Positions 8,850 through 17,313 of a DNA stretch of 64,000 nt are shown piece after piece. How positions within the stretch are numbered: position 1 is the stretch's first letter; each line of letters begins with the position of its first letter. Position numbers and translations under genes: made by a program. A model generated the notes under the pieces. The model searched no databases, had not been told where the DNA came from, and saw nothing but the letters and a program-made list of their open reading frames with translations. The stretch is from Kiloniella laminariae DSM 19542. GTDB taxonomy: Bacteria > Pseudomonadota > Alphaproteobacteria > Kiloniellales > Kiloniellaceae. Location of the stretch: assembly GCF_000374005.1 (NCBI RefSeq), contig NZ_KB893134.1:115730-179729 (forward strand). The letters run 5' to 3'.

Positions 8850-9344
8850 ATGTATCACTTGTCGTTTTCTTCACCCCAGGGCTATCTGGATATAGCCGAA
8901 GATGACGGGAAGATTGTCTCGCTTATCTGGCTTGATGGATCAGATGATCTACACAGAGATGAAACGCCTTTATTGCTTGAATGCAAAAAACAGATTCTCG
9001 AATATTTCCAGGGCCAGAGACAGAATTTTGACAAGCTTCCTCTTAATCCAAAAGGGACTTCATTTCAAAAAAATGTCTGGGAGTCCCTTTATCATATCCC
9101 CTATGGAGAGCTCAAAACCTATGGTGATATTGCCAGGGAAGTAGGTTCTGTTGCCAGAGCAGTCGGGGGAGCTTGTGGGGCAAATCCCATTCCCATCATA
9201 ATCCCCTGTCACCGGATTATTGCCGAAAACAAGGGTTTGGGGGGATTTTCCGGGGGCAAGGGAACCAGTTCCAAACTTGAGCTTCTTGCCCTGGAGGGTG
9301 TGAAGATTTTCGAGGAAAACCAGCCCTCCCTGCCCGGACTATGA
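8850..9344 (+). CDS. ogt: Methylated-DNA--protein-cysteine S-methyltransferase
   Basis: The 164-residue suicide enzyme removes methyl groups from O6-methylguanine in DNA. The active-site PCHRII motif with the acceptor Cys is present, preceded by the helix-turn-helix region (GELKTYGDIAREVGSVARAVGGACG) and followed by GLGGFSGGKG. Length fits the single-domain Ogt class without an Ada regulatory part. The ATG at 8850 has GGGA eight bases upstream; a GTG two codons earlier is also possible. It is divergent from the PAP2 gene and upstream of the quinone oxidoreductase gene. Confidence 0.94.
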   Translation: MYHLSFSSPQGYLDIAEDDGKIVSLIWLDGSDDLHRDETPLLLECKKQILEYFQGQRQNFDKLPLNPKGTSFQKNVWESLYHIPYGELKTYGDIAREVGSVARAVGGACGANPIPIIIPCHRIIAENKGLGGFSGGKGTSSKLELLALEGVKIFEENQPSLPGL

Positions 9345-9406
9345 TAAGGTAACCAAGATTTATAGAATCATAAATTTACCCCGAGAAACCAAGGAACAGT
9401 CAGAAA

Positions 9407-10390
9407 ATGACGAAGGCAATTCGCTTCCACGAATATGGTGGACCAGAAGTTCTTAAATACGAAACTGTCGAAGTTGGCCAGCCAGGTCCCGGAGAGATCC
9501 GTCTGAAGCAAACTGCCATAGGACTCAACTTTATTGATGTCTATCATCGGACAGGACTTTATCCTCAGGCCAGTCTCCCATCAGGTATCGGTCTTGAAGC
9601 CGCAGGGATCATAGAAGCTGTTGGTCCCGGCGTGAAGGATTTTCATGTTGGAGACCGTGTCGCCTATGGTACTGGACCGGTTGGATCCTATGCCGAACAC
9701 AGGTTAATTCCTGCAAACAAGGTTATCCTTATTCCGGAAAGAATTAGTGATAACCAGGCCGCATCAATGATGTTGCAAGGCATGACCACCGAGTATCTGA
9801 TCCGTCGGACTTACTGCGTACAGGCCGGGGATACAGTGCTGTTACATGCCGCCGCAGGGGGCGTAGGATCCATTGCCAGTCAGTGGCTCAATCATCTGGG
9901 TGCAACTGTTATCGGTACTGTTGGTTCCGAAGAAAAAGCGGACATTGCCCGTTCCAAGGGGTGTCATCATACAATCAATTACAAAACCGAAAATTTTGTC
10001 GAAAGAGTAAAAGAAATTACCGCGGGCAAGGGCGTCAATGTTGTCTATGATTCCGTTGGTAAAGATACTTTTATGGGGTCGCTTGATTGTCTGAAAGTCC
10101 GCGGAACCATGGTAACCTTTGGCAATGCTTCCGGGCCTGTACCACCGATTGAACCGCTTATCCTCAATCAAAAGGGTGGCCTGTATCTGACCAGACCAAG
10201 TCTGGCTCACTACACGGGAACTCACAGTGATCTTGTTGCCTCTGCCAAGGCGCTTTTTTCTGTTGTTTCATCCGGAGTGGTCAAGATTGATATCAACCAG
10301 AGCTATCCCCTGTCTGAAGCAGGCAAAGCCCATCAGGATCTTGAAGCCAGAAAGACAACCGGCTCAACAATCATGATACCTCAACATTAA
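9407..10390 (+). CDS. qor: NADPH:quinone oxidoreductase (zinc-independent MDR family)
   Basis: The 327 residues match the Qor branch of the medium-chain dehydrogenase/reductases, which reduce quinones or other enones with NADPH. Visible are the N-terminal GroES-like part (FHEYGGPEVLKY, GIGLEAAGIIEAVGPGV) and the Rossmann motif AAAGGVGSIASQW near residue 148. Cys ligands for a structural zinc are absent, as expected for this class. It follows ogt by 62 bp and is convergent with rho across a strong bidirectional terminator. Confidence 0.92.
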   Translation: MTKAIRFHEYGGPEVLKYETVEVGQPGPGEIRLKQTAIGLNFIDVYHRTGLYPQASLPSGIGLEAAGIIEAVGPGVKDFHVGDRVAYGTGPVGSYAEHRLIPANKVILIPERISDNQAASMMLQGMTTEYLIRRTYCVQAGDTVLLHAAAGGVGSIASQWLNHLGATVIGTVGSEEKADIARSKGCHHTINYKTENFVERVKEITAGKGVNVVYDSVGKDTFMGSLDCLKVRGTMVTFGNASGPVPPIEPLILNQKGGLYLTRPSLAHYTGTHSDLVASAKALFSVVSSGVVKIDINQSYPLSEAGKAHQDLEARKTTGSTIMIPQH

Positions 10391-10415
10391 AAGAAGTGTC
10401 AGTTTAATATAAAAG

Positions 10416-10451
10416 AAGAAGGACCGTAAAATCTGATTTACGGTCCTTCTT
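10416..10451. terminator. Bidirectional intrinsic terminator between qor and rho
   Basis: A perfect 15 bp stem (10416-10430 with 10437-10451) and a six-base loop are flanked by A-rich and T-rich tracts. It can serve both the convergent qor and rho transcripts. Confidence 0.92.
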
Positions 10452-10485
10452 TATTTGTGGAAACCTTACGGGTCAGCCCGAGTTC

Positions 10486-11742
10486 CTACTGGTTCATCGC
10501 ATCAAAGAAATCAGCATTATTTTTTGATGTCTTCAGCTTATCGACCAGGAACTCAACAGAATCAGTAACTCCCATCGGCATGAGAATACGGCGCAGAACC
10601 CACATTTTGGAAAGCGTGCCCTTGTCGACAAGCAGCTCTTCCTTACGGGTACCGGATTTACCGATATCAATTGCCGGGAAGGTCCGTTTGTCGGCCAATT
10701 TACGATCGAGAACGATCTCGGAGTTACCTGTTCCCTTGAATTCTTCAAAGATAACTTCGTCCATACGGCTTCCTGTATCGATCAGAGCCGTAGAGATGAT
10801 CGTCAGACTGCCACCTTCCTCGATGTTACGTGCAGCCCCAAAGAAGCGCTTAGGGCGCTGTAGCGCGTTCGCATCGACACCACCGGTCAGAACTTTACCA
10901 GAACTGGGAACAACGGTGTTGTAGGCCCGCGCCAGACGGGTAATGGAATCAAGCAGGATAACGACGTCCTTTTTGTGTTCCACAAGGCGCTTTGCCTTTT
11001 CAAGAACCATCTCGGTTACCTGGACATGGCGGTGTGCCGGTTCATCAAAGGTCGAGCTGACAACCTCGCCTTTGACCGAGCGGGCCATATCGGTAACTTC
11101 TTCCGGGCGTTCATCAATCAGGAGAACAATCAGGAAGACTTCGGGATGGTTCGTCGCAATGGAGTGGGCAATATTCTGCATCAGAACCGTTTTACCGGTT
11201 CGTGGCGGCGCAACAATAAGTGCGCGCTGGCCTTTGCCCAGAGGAGCAACCAGGTCAATAACCCGGGTTGTCATGTCTTTTTTGGTAGGATCGTCGATTT
11301 CCAGATTGATTTTTTCATCCGGATAGAGCGGGGTCAGGTTGTCAAAATTGATCCGGTGACGGGAACTTTCCGGCTGGTCAAAATTGATCTGGTTAACTTT
11401 CAGAAGCGCAAAATAGCGCTCTCCGTCCTTTGGTGCCCGTATCTGGCCTTCTACTGTATCCCCGGTGCGCAGTCCGAAGCGTCTGACCTGGCTGGGGCTG
11501 ACATAGATGTCATCCGGGCCAGGCAAATAGTTTGATTCGGGTGCGCGGAGGAAACCAAAACCGTCCTGCAAAATTTCAAGAACACCTGAACCAAAAATAG
11601 GTACATCGTTCTCGGCCATTTGCTTGAGGATAGCGAACATCATGTCCTGCTTGCGCAGGGTACTGGCGTTCTCGATTTCAAGTTCTTCTGCGAGTTTTAA
11701 CAGCTCGGCAGGACTTTTAATTTTGAGATCTTGTAGGTTCAT
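10486..11742 (-). CDS. rho: Transcription termination factor Rho
   Basis: The 418-residue hexameric RNA helicase ends untranslated transcripts. The N-terminal Rho domain begins [20 protein letters not shown]; the RNA-binding cold-shock-like part includes [25 protein letters not shown]; the ATPase core shows [25 protein letters not shown] and [11 protein letters not shown]. Length is standard. The gene reads leftward from a promoter about 180 bp upstream and ends at the terminator shared with qor. Confidence 0.97.
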   Translation of the reverse strand: MNLQDLKIKSPAELLKLAEELEIENASTLRKQDMMFAILKQMAENDVPIFGSGVLEILQDGFGFLRAPESNYLPGPDDIYVSPSQVRRFGLRTGDTVEGQIRAPKDGERYFALLKVNQINFDQPESSRHRINFDNLTPLYPDEKINLEIDDPTKKDMTTRVIDLVAPLGKGQRALIVAPPRTGKTVLMQNIAHSIATNHPEVFLIVLLIDERPEEVTDMARSVKGEVVSSTFDEPAHRHVQVTEMVLEKAKRLVEHKKDVVILLDSITRLARAYNTVVPSSGKVLTGGVDANALQRPKRFFGAARNIEEGGSLTIISTALIDTGSRMDEVIFEEFKGTGNSEIVLDRKLADKRTFPAIDIGKSGTRKEELLVDKGTLSKMWVLRRILMPMGVTDSVEFLVDKLKTSKNNADFFDAMNQ

Positions 11743-12121
11743 ATGACAGAAAAGGTTGGTTCAGTCGTAAAAAAGAACGGGATGAAGGGACGTAACATAA
11801 AAGTTGAATAGCGCAAGGAAAACCGCCGCATCTGCAGGGGACCTCAACGATCTAATACCATGTCACGTGTAAGGACGGGATAGCGGGCCAAAGAACATGC
11901 CCGTATTCGTTATGCGGCGTGGATTATAGTACCTCAAAAAAGAAGTCAAGTAAAAGAATTCCAGCTATTTTCCGAATTTAGGCCTGCTTCTCTGGATCTT
12001 TACTCGGGAATTAAAGCACAAACATCAAAAGGCTTGTCAATTTCAGAGAAAAGTATTTGTCAGGAAAAAAGACAGGCTTCTCTGAAAAGGATCACTGCGG
12101 AAAACAACTTTTATTTATTAC
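11743..12121. other. Intergenic region between rho and hemJ
   Basis: About 380 bases without a credible reading frame. It holds the rho leader and promoter (minus strand) and an AT-rich tail downstream of the hemJ stop. No clear hairpin terminator for hemJ was recognised. Confidence 0.6.
11923..11949 (-). promoter_or_regulatory. Probable rho promoter
   Basis: On the minus strand TTGACT (11949-11944) is followed after 15 bp by a perfect TATAAT (11928-11923). The predicted transcript has a leader of about 170 nt before rho, compatible with the autogenous control known for rho leaders. The spacer is a little short, so this is a good but not certain sigma-70 promoter. Confidence 0.6.
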
Positions 12122-12565
12122 TTAAAAGGGTTTTACCACAGCAAGTACTACAATGGCAATCATCAAGAGAGTCGGTACTTCATTGGCAAGCCTGAAGAAT
12201 TTTTCACTTTTATTGTTTTTATCAAACTGGAAGTTCTTCATCCATTTTGATGACATGCCATGGAATGCCTGCATGCCAAGCAGACAAAGCAGCTTGCCAT
12301 GAAACCAGCCTTCCCGATAGGCCTCGATATTCAGAACCAGCAGTATTCCAAAGATCCAGGTTGCTGCCATTGCGGGTGTCATGATGAAGCGAAAAAGCTT
12401 CCGCTCCATGACTTTGAAAATTTCCGACCGTTCAGACCCTGCCGGCACCTGTGTATGATAGACAAACAATCTGGGAAGATAGAACAGGCCTGCCATCCAG
12501 GAGATGACAGCCATTATATGTATTGCTTTGATCCAGAGATAAAAATCTCCCAGAAAGCCACCCAT
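12122..12565 (-). CDS. hemJ: Protoporphyrinogen IX oxidase HemJ
   Basis: The 147-residue membrane protein oxidises protoporphyrinogen IX to protoporphyrin IX, the penultimate step of heme synthesis in bacteria lacking HemG/HemY. Visible are FYLWIKAIHIMAVISWMAGL with the conserved His, the LPRLFVYHT segment, MERKLFRFIMTPAM and several hydrophobic helices. The ATG at 12565 follows AGGA and gives the usual N-terminus; the open frame continues into hemE and is ignored. It lies 28 bp downstream of hemE, so the two heme genes form an operon. Confidence 0.92.
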   Translation of the reverse strand: MGGFLGDFYLWIKAIHIMAVISWMAGLFYLPRLFVYHTQVPAGSERSEIFKVMERKLFRFIMTPAMAATWIFGILLVLNIEAYREGWFHGKLLCLLGMQAFHGMSSKWMKNFQFDKNNKSEKFFRLANEVPTLLMIAIVVLAVVKPF

Positions 12566-12593
12566 TTCTATCCTGCCCTGACGTGATTGTTGT

Positions 12594-13625
12594 TTATCCG
12601 CGAATGCGTTTGAGCATCTGTTCAACATGCTCGATTGGTGTTTGTGGCAGAATGCCATGTCCCAGGTTGAAAATAAAGGGACCATCGGTAAAGGCAGAGA
12701 GAATGCTGTCAATCGATTGATCGAGCATGCTGCCGCCTGCAACCAGTAACAGGGGATCGAGGTTGCCCTGGACTGTTACGTGGGACTGGATGTTGTCTCT
12801 GGCCCAGAGGGGAGAAAGAGTTGTGTCGAGACCAAGAGCGTCTGCGCCGCTTTCTCTGGCAAAAAGCGGATAGCTGTCTCCGACGCCCCGTGGAAAGAGA
12901 ATAACCGGGACATCGGGATAAACCGCCTTAATGCCGGAAATGATCTTTTTGCAAGGCTCGAGACACCAGCGTTTCAGGGCAAATTCTGGCCAGACACCGG
13001 CCCAGGAATCAAAAATCTGGACTGTTTCAGCCCCACTTTCAATCTGTTTGATCAGATAAAGCGTTGTTGCCTCGACTACAAGATCGATGATGCGGTCAAA
13101 CTCCAGCGGATTTGAATAGGCCCAGGTTTTGGCCTTGGCATAATCCTTGGAGGAGCCGCCCTCGATCATATAACTGACCACTGTCCAGGGAGCACCGGCA
13201 AAGCCGATCAATGTGGTTTCCTTTGGCAGATCTTCGCGCAGGCGACCAAGGGTTTCGTATACTGGGGAGAGATGGCTGTGGAGATTGTCCAGGGTTAGTT
13301 TCTCGAGATCAGCGATCGACTGGAGGGGCTGAAGTTTGGGACCGACCCCCTCCTCAAACCAGACTTTTTGACCCAGAGCGTGAGGGATGACCAGAATGTC
13401 ACTGAAAACAATCGAGGCATCAAATCCGAAACGGCGGATCGGCTGCAGGGTTACCTCAACTGCTAGATCGGGGCTGTAGCAGAGATCGAGAAAACCGTCA
13501 GCACTGGCGCGTGTCTTGCGATATTCGGGAAGAAACCGGCCTGCCTGACGCATAAGCCACACGGGTGTGCGTTCGGTTTTCTCCCCCTTCAGGGCACGGA
13601 TCATGAGCTTGTTTTCGGTTTTCAC
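12594..13625 (-). CDS. hemE: Uroporphyrinogen decarboxylase
   Basis: HemE decarboxylates the four acetate side chains of uroporphyrinogen III to give coproporphyrinogen III. The N-terminal signature RTPVWLMRQAGRFLPEYR and the mid-protein GFAGAPWTVVSYMIEGG are present; 343 residues is the family length. The gene reads away from oriC, and the adjacency of hemE to the origin is conserved across many alphaproteobacteria. It is followed by hemJ. Confidence 0.96.
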   Translation of the reverse strand: MKTENKLMIRALKGEKTERTPVWLMRQAGRFLPEYRKTRASADGFLDLCYSPDLAVEVTLQPIRRFGFDASIVFSDILVIPHALGQKVWFEEGVGPKLQPLQSIADLEKLTLDNLHSHLSPVYETLGRLREDLPKETTLIGFAGAPWTVVSYMIEGGSSKDYAKAKTWAYSNPLEFDRIIDLVVEATTLYLIKQIESGAETVQIFDSWAGVWPEFALKRWCLEPCKKIISGIKAVYPDVPVILFPRGVGDSYPLFARESGADALGLDTTLSPLWARDNIQSHVTVQGNLDPLLLVAGGSMLDQSIDSILSAFTDGPFIFNLGHGILPQTPIEHVEQMLKRIRG

Positions 13626-13639
13626 GGTCTTATTGAACC

Positions 13640-14160
13640 TCGCGCTTTGGGTTATCTCTCATACTATACTTAGTAATAGTAATTATTTGTAGTTGTTGTA
13701 GATCCCTGTGAGTCACGGGGATTAGTCACTTATTCATAACTTGTCCGCAAGCTTCAAGGCCTCGTTTGATCAATTTCGTTTTTCTGTGAGTCTCTTTCGG
13801 GATCTTTTCGAGCGACTCGTCAGGACTCACGGAGTCATATTCATCCACAAGATTAGGTGAATCATGGGGATAACTTTTTTCTTGCCGGAGTCCTTGTACA
13901 AGTTTTGCACAGCTGTGGGTATTGCTGCGAATTGTCGCATAAAGCGAGGTATCATCAGGGGGACAGCGTGTGTAGAAAAGCCGGCTGGGGATAAAAGGGG
14001 ATAGTTATCCACAAAGTTTTCACCTTCGTCCGCAGCTTTATGCACATAAGATATTGATCCTCCTGATGATCTGCCTGTTGCTTCACTGATATGATTTTCG
14101 GGTTTGCTTCACTGGTTTGATTCTTGGACTTCGTTCTCTGGTTTAGATTTCTCTGTTTAA
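13640..14160. other. oriC: Chromosomal replication origin (oriC)
   Basis: This gene-free stretch lies between divergently read hemE and ppsR. DnaA boxes seen: TTATCCACA (14005-14013, perfect), TTATGCACA (14038-14046), TTTTGCACA (13903-13911), TCATCCACA (13841-13849), and two minus-strand copies of TTATCCCCA (13865-13873 and 13986-13994). Six GANTC methylation sites start at 13710, 13788, 13814, 13824, 13832 and 13888. An AT-rich block at 13660-13700 may be the unwinding element. Most genes left of it read left and those right of it read right. The hemE-oriC-ppsR order matches Caulobacter Cori. dnaA itself is not adjacent, as is usual in this class. Confidence 0.9.
14078..14155. repeat. Degenerate 26 bp direct repeats at the right side of oriC
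   Basis: Units starting at 14078 and 14104 share TTGCTTCACTG followed by T-rich TGATT and TGG/CGG ends, about 20 of 24 positions identical. A weaker third copy begins near 14130. The array lies between the last DnaA box and the ppsR start. The function is unknown; it may be an accessory origin element or part of the ppsR leader. Confidence 0.55.
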
Positions 14161-14258
14161 TTTCTCTGGGTTTCCCGATTCCGCCAGAATGTGTATGTAT
14201 GATCACAAGAGAGCAAACCTTCGGGCAAACACTTTGGGTAAACAGCCGGGACCGGATA

Positions 14259-15080
14259 ATGACACAGACCCACCTGCACCTCGTTTCTGATTCGACGGGT
14301 GAAACCATCAATTCAGTTGCCCGTGCCTGCATGGTGCAGTTCAAGGTCGAGGAACCGGTCGAACATGTCTGGAGCCTGATCCGGACCAAAGGGCAGATGG
14401 AAAAGGTGCTGGTCCAGATCCGCGAGAAACCAGGTCCGGTTCTGTTTACCGTTATAAATCAGGAACTTCGCGATATCCTGATCCGCGAGTGCCGCCGTCT
14501 TGGCCTGCCGTCGATCCCGGTGCTCGACCCGGTGATCCACGCGCTGGCGAGCTATTTCAATCTCGAGATGTCAGGTAAACCCGGGCTGCAGCACGCGCTG
14601 GATTCCGAATATTTCAACCGCATCGAGGCGATGAACTTTGCCCTGAACCACGATGACGGCCAGCTGCCGCAAAATCTCAACGAGGCCGAAATTGTTATTC
14701 TGGGGGTGTCGCGGACTTCCAAGACCCCGACCTGTATCTATCTGGCTAACCGCGGTTTCAAGGCAGCAAACGTGCCGGTGGTGCCGGGCTGCCCGCTGCC
14801 GGTGGAGCTTAACAGCCTGACCAAACCCTTTGTTGTCGGGCTGACCAAAGACCCGGCCAGTCTGGTCCAGATCCGCCGTACCCGCCTGAAGATGATCTCG
14901 AACGAGGAGGAAACCGACTATGTCCACCTTGAATCGATCAAGGAAGAGGTCAAGATCGCGCGCAAGCTCTGTAACGAAAACCGCTGGCCGATCATTGACG
15001 TGACCCGGCGTTCGATCGAGGAAACCGCCGCAACCATCATCAAGTACTACCACCGCCATATCGGTATCGGCGATGAATAA
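14259..15080 (+). CDS. ppsR: Pyruvate, phosphate dikinase / PEP synthase regulatory protein (PPSR)
   Basis: The 273 residues match the DUF299 family, bifunctional kinase/phosphotransferases that switch pyruvate phosphate dikinase or PEP synthase off and on by ADP-dependent phosphorylation and Pi-dependent dephosphorylation. The N-terminus THLHLVSDSTGET and the P-loop-like GVSRTSKTPTCIYLANRG are diagnostic. The ATG at 14259 follows CGGGA; the longer frame to 14124 runs into oriC repeats and is rejected. It overlaps maf by 8 bp. A homologue flanks the origin in other alphaproteobacteria. Confidence 0.94.
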   Translation: MTQTHLHLVSDSTGETINSVARACMVQFKVEEPVEHVWSLIRTKGQMEKVLVQIREKPGPVLFTVINQELRDILIRECRRLGLPSIPVLDPVIHALASYFNLEMSGKPGLQHALDSEYFNRIEAMNFALNHDDGQLPQNLNEAEIVILGVSRTSKTPTCIYLANRGFKAANVPVVPGCPLPVELNSLTKPFVVGLTKDPASLVQIRRTRLKMISNEEETDYVHLESIKEEVKIARKLCNENRWPIIDVTRRSIEETAATIIKYYHRHIGIGDE

Positions 15081-15702
15081 ACCCGCTGATTTCAAAGGAA
15101 CAAATCAGACTGAAGTCATTTTGGCCTCGGCAAGCAGCGCCCGGCAACAGCTGCTGGAAAATGCGGGTGTCCGGTTGGCAAAACTCCTGCCTGCCGCCCT
15201 TGATGAAGAAGCAGTCAAGGAGGCCCTGAAGCAGGAAGGCGCAACGGCGCTGCAGGTGGCGGAAACACTGGCGGAGCTGAAAGCGCGCAAGGTGTCGCTG
15301 TCAAACCCGGGCTGTTTTGTCATCGGGGCCGACCAGATGCTGGAGTGCAACGGGATCTGGTTCGACAAGCCGGTTGATCGCGACCACGCCGCCGCGCATC
15401 TCAAGGCTCTGGCGGGCAAAACCCACCAGCTGCAGTGTTCTGTCTGTGTGGTCAAGGATGGCCAGCGCCTCTGGCATCATAACGAAACCGCTTCGCTGAC
15501 CCTGCGCGCCCTCGACCCTGACTTTATCACCCGCTATCTTGATGCGGCCGGAGAAGAGATCCTGCAGTCGGTCGGGGCCTATCAGCTGGAAGGGCTGGGC
15601 GCTCAGCTTTTTCAGCGGATCCAGGGCGACTATTTTACCATTCTCGGGCTGCCGCTGCTGCCGCTTCTGACTTTTTTACGACATAACGAGGTACTGGCCT
15701 GA
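15073..15702 (+). CDS. maf: Maf family nucleoside-triphosphate pyrophosphatase
   Basis: The 209-residue Maf protein hydrolyses modified or non-canonical nucleotides (dTTP/UTP or m7GTP classes). The N-terminal substrate loop ILASASSARQQLLENAG and the catalytic GADQML segment are visible; the protein ends with GDYFTILGLPLLPLL, typical of the family. Which nucleotide it prefers cannot be told. It overlaps ppsR upstream by 8 bp and aroE downstream by one base (TGATG), indicating a translationally coupled operon. Confidence 0.92.
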   Translation: MNKPADFKGTNQTEVILASASSARQQLLENAGVRLAKLLPAALDEEAVKEALKQEGATALQVAETLAELKARKVSLSNPGCFVIGADQMLECNGIWFDKPVDRDHAAAHLKALAGKTHQLQCSVCVVKDGQRLWHHNETASLTLRALDPDFITRYLDAAGEEILQSVGAYQLEGLGAQLFQRIQGDYFTILGLPLLPLLTFLRHNEVLA

Positions 15703-16550
15703 TGATTCTTTCCGGAAAAGCCCGTCTGGCCGGGGTTGTCGGCTGGCCGGTATCACACTCAAAATCCCCCCAGCTGCACGGTTACTGGCTGGAACAGCTC
15801 GGGATCGACGGGGCCTATTTGCCTCTGGCGGTTGAACCTGAGTCTTTTGATCTGGCTCTGACAGGTTTGATGGCTGCGGGATTTCAGGGGGTGAATGTCA
15901 CGGTGCCGCACAAGGAAGCCGCCCTGCAGTTCTGTGACGAGGTGGACCCCCTCGCCCGCCGTATCGGTGCGGTCAATACGATTGTCTTCAGGGAAGGCAA
16001 GGCCATAGGCTCAAACAGCGATGCCTTTGGGTTTATTGAAAACCTGCGCCAGAATGCCCCCGGTCTCAATTTCAGCTTGGCGAAGGCTGTTGTTCTGGGC
16101 GCGGGTGGCGCGGCCCGTGGAGTGATTGCCGCGTTGCAGGATGCGGGGCTTCGCGACATTGTTCTGCTGAACCGGACCCGAAGCCGGGCCGAGGCGCTGG
16201 CTGAGGATCTGTGTAAAGACCAGACCGGGACGATCAGGGTTTTAGACTGGGAAGAACGAAACTCTGCCCTGGAATCTGCCGACCTTCTGGTCAATACCAC
16301 CAGTCTGGGCATGGCCGGGCAGCCCGCGCTGGAACTGGATCTGTCTGCCTTGCCGCAATCCGCTGTGGTGACAGACATCGTCTATGCCCCGCTGATTACC
16401 CCCTTGCTGGCGCTGGCACAGAAACAGGGCAATCCGGTTGTGGATGGACTGGGCATGTTGCTGCATCAGGCCCGCCCCGGCTTTGAAGCCTGGTTTGGCG
16501 CAAAACCTGTGGTAAACGAAGAATTGAGGAAGTTTGTTCTTGCGATCTGA
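15702..16550 (+). CDS. aroE: Shikimate dehydrogenase (NADP+)
   Basis: AroE reduces 3-dehydroshikimate to shikimate in aromatic amino-acid synthesis. The N-terminal substrate site VGWPVSHSKSPQLHGYWL, the catalytic NVTVPHKE lysine motif and the nucleotide-binding VLGAGGAARGVIAAL are all present in 282 residues. The start codon shares one base with the maf stop codon. A 63 bp gap separates it from coaE. Confidence 0.96.
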   Translation: MILSGKARLAGVVGWPVSHSKSPQLHGYWLEQLGIDGAYLPLAVEPESFDLALTGLMAAGFQGVNVTVPHKEAALQFCDEVDPLARRIGAVNTIVFREGKAIGSNSDAFGFIENLRQNAPGLNFSLAKAVVLGAGGAARGVIAALQDAGLRDIVLLNRTRSRAEALAEDLCKDQTGTIRVLDWEERNSALESADLLVNTTSLGMAGQPALELDLSALPQSAVVTDIVYAPLITPLLALAQKQGNPVVDGLGMLLHQARPGFEAWFGAKPVVNEELRKFVLAI

Positions 16551-16613
16551 GTCTGATCTGGCGGATTTTTCTGTTCCTGAGTACACCTGCAGAGACAGGC
16601 AGGGGAAAAGCTG

Positions 16614-17264
16614 ATGTTTATCCTGGGACTGACCGGATCAATTGGCATGGGCAAAAGTACGGCGGCCGCGATGTTTCGCCGGTTTGGTATTCCGGTGCAC
16701 GATGCCGATGCTGTCGTACACAGGCTGATGGGCCATAAGGGCACCGCAGTTGCCGCCATTGCCGCCCTTTTTCCAGCAGCGGTCAGTTCAGGAGGGGTTG
16801 ATCGCAAAAAGCTGGGGGACGAAGTTCTGGGCAAGCCGGAAAAACTGAAACAACTGGAGCAGATTATCCACCCGCTGGTCCGCCGGGAAATGCAGGCTTT
16901 CCTGACACGGCAAGCCCTGTTGCGCCACAGGCTGGTGGTGCTGGATATCCCTCTGCTCTATGAAACAGGGGGTGATGCCTTTTGTGATGCGGTGCTGGTG
17001 GTCAGTTGCCCCGGATTCCTGCAACAGCAGCGGGTGCTGTCGCGTGCCGGAATGACCAGAGAAAAGTTTGCCTCTATTGTGCAAAAGCAGGTTTCTGATC
17101 TGGAAAAACGGGCCCGGGCTGATTTTGTTGTCGCGACAGGACTGGGAAGAAGGCACACGCTTCTGACAATTCGTAACCTGCTTGCGCTGTCGCAAAGCCC
17201 ACAAGGTCTGCCAGGGCAGAAAAACCGAAGGTTTCTGCCCTGGTTGTCGCGTTCACTTGCTTAA
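16614..17264 (+). CDS. coaE: Dephospho-CoA kinase
   Basis: CoaE phosphorylates dephospho-CoA, the last step of coenzyme A synthesis. The P-loop LTGSIGMGKST is at residues 5-15, followed by GIPVHDADAVVHRL and the LDIPLLYETGGD segment. Length (216) is typical, with a slightly long basic C-terminus. It is part of the ppsR-maf-aroE-coaE-dnaQ run. Confidence 0.95.
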   Translation: MFILGLTGSIGMGKSTAAAMFRRFGIPVHDADAVVHRLMGHKGTAVAAIAALFPAAVSSGGVDRKKLGDEVLGKPEKLKQLEQIIHPLVRREMQAFLTRQALLRHRLVVLDIPLLYETGGDAFCDAVLVVSCPGFLQQQRVLSRAGMTREKFASIVQKQVSDLEKRARADFVVATGLGRRHTLLTIRNLLALSQSPQGLPGQKNRRFLPWLSRSLA

Positions 17265-17313
17265 TTGACGTCATTTTCTGACGTTCAGGATTTTAGAATA
17301 CGGAAGTTGTTTT

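Noticed and set aside
13640-14258. CtrA-binding sites in the origin
   Set aside because: Only one TTAA tetramer was seen; no TTAA-N7-TTAA.
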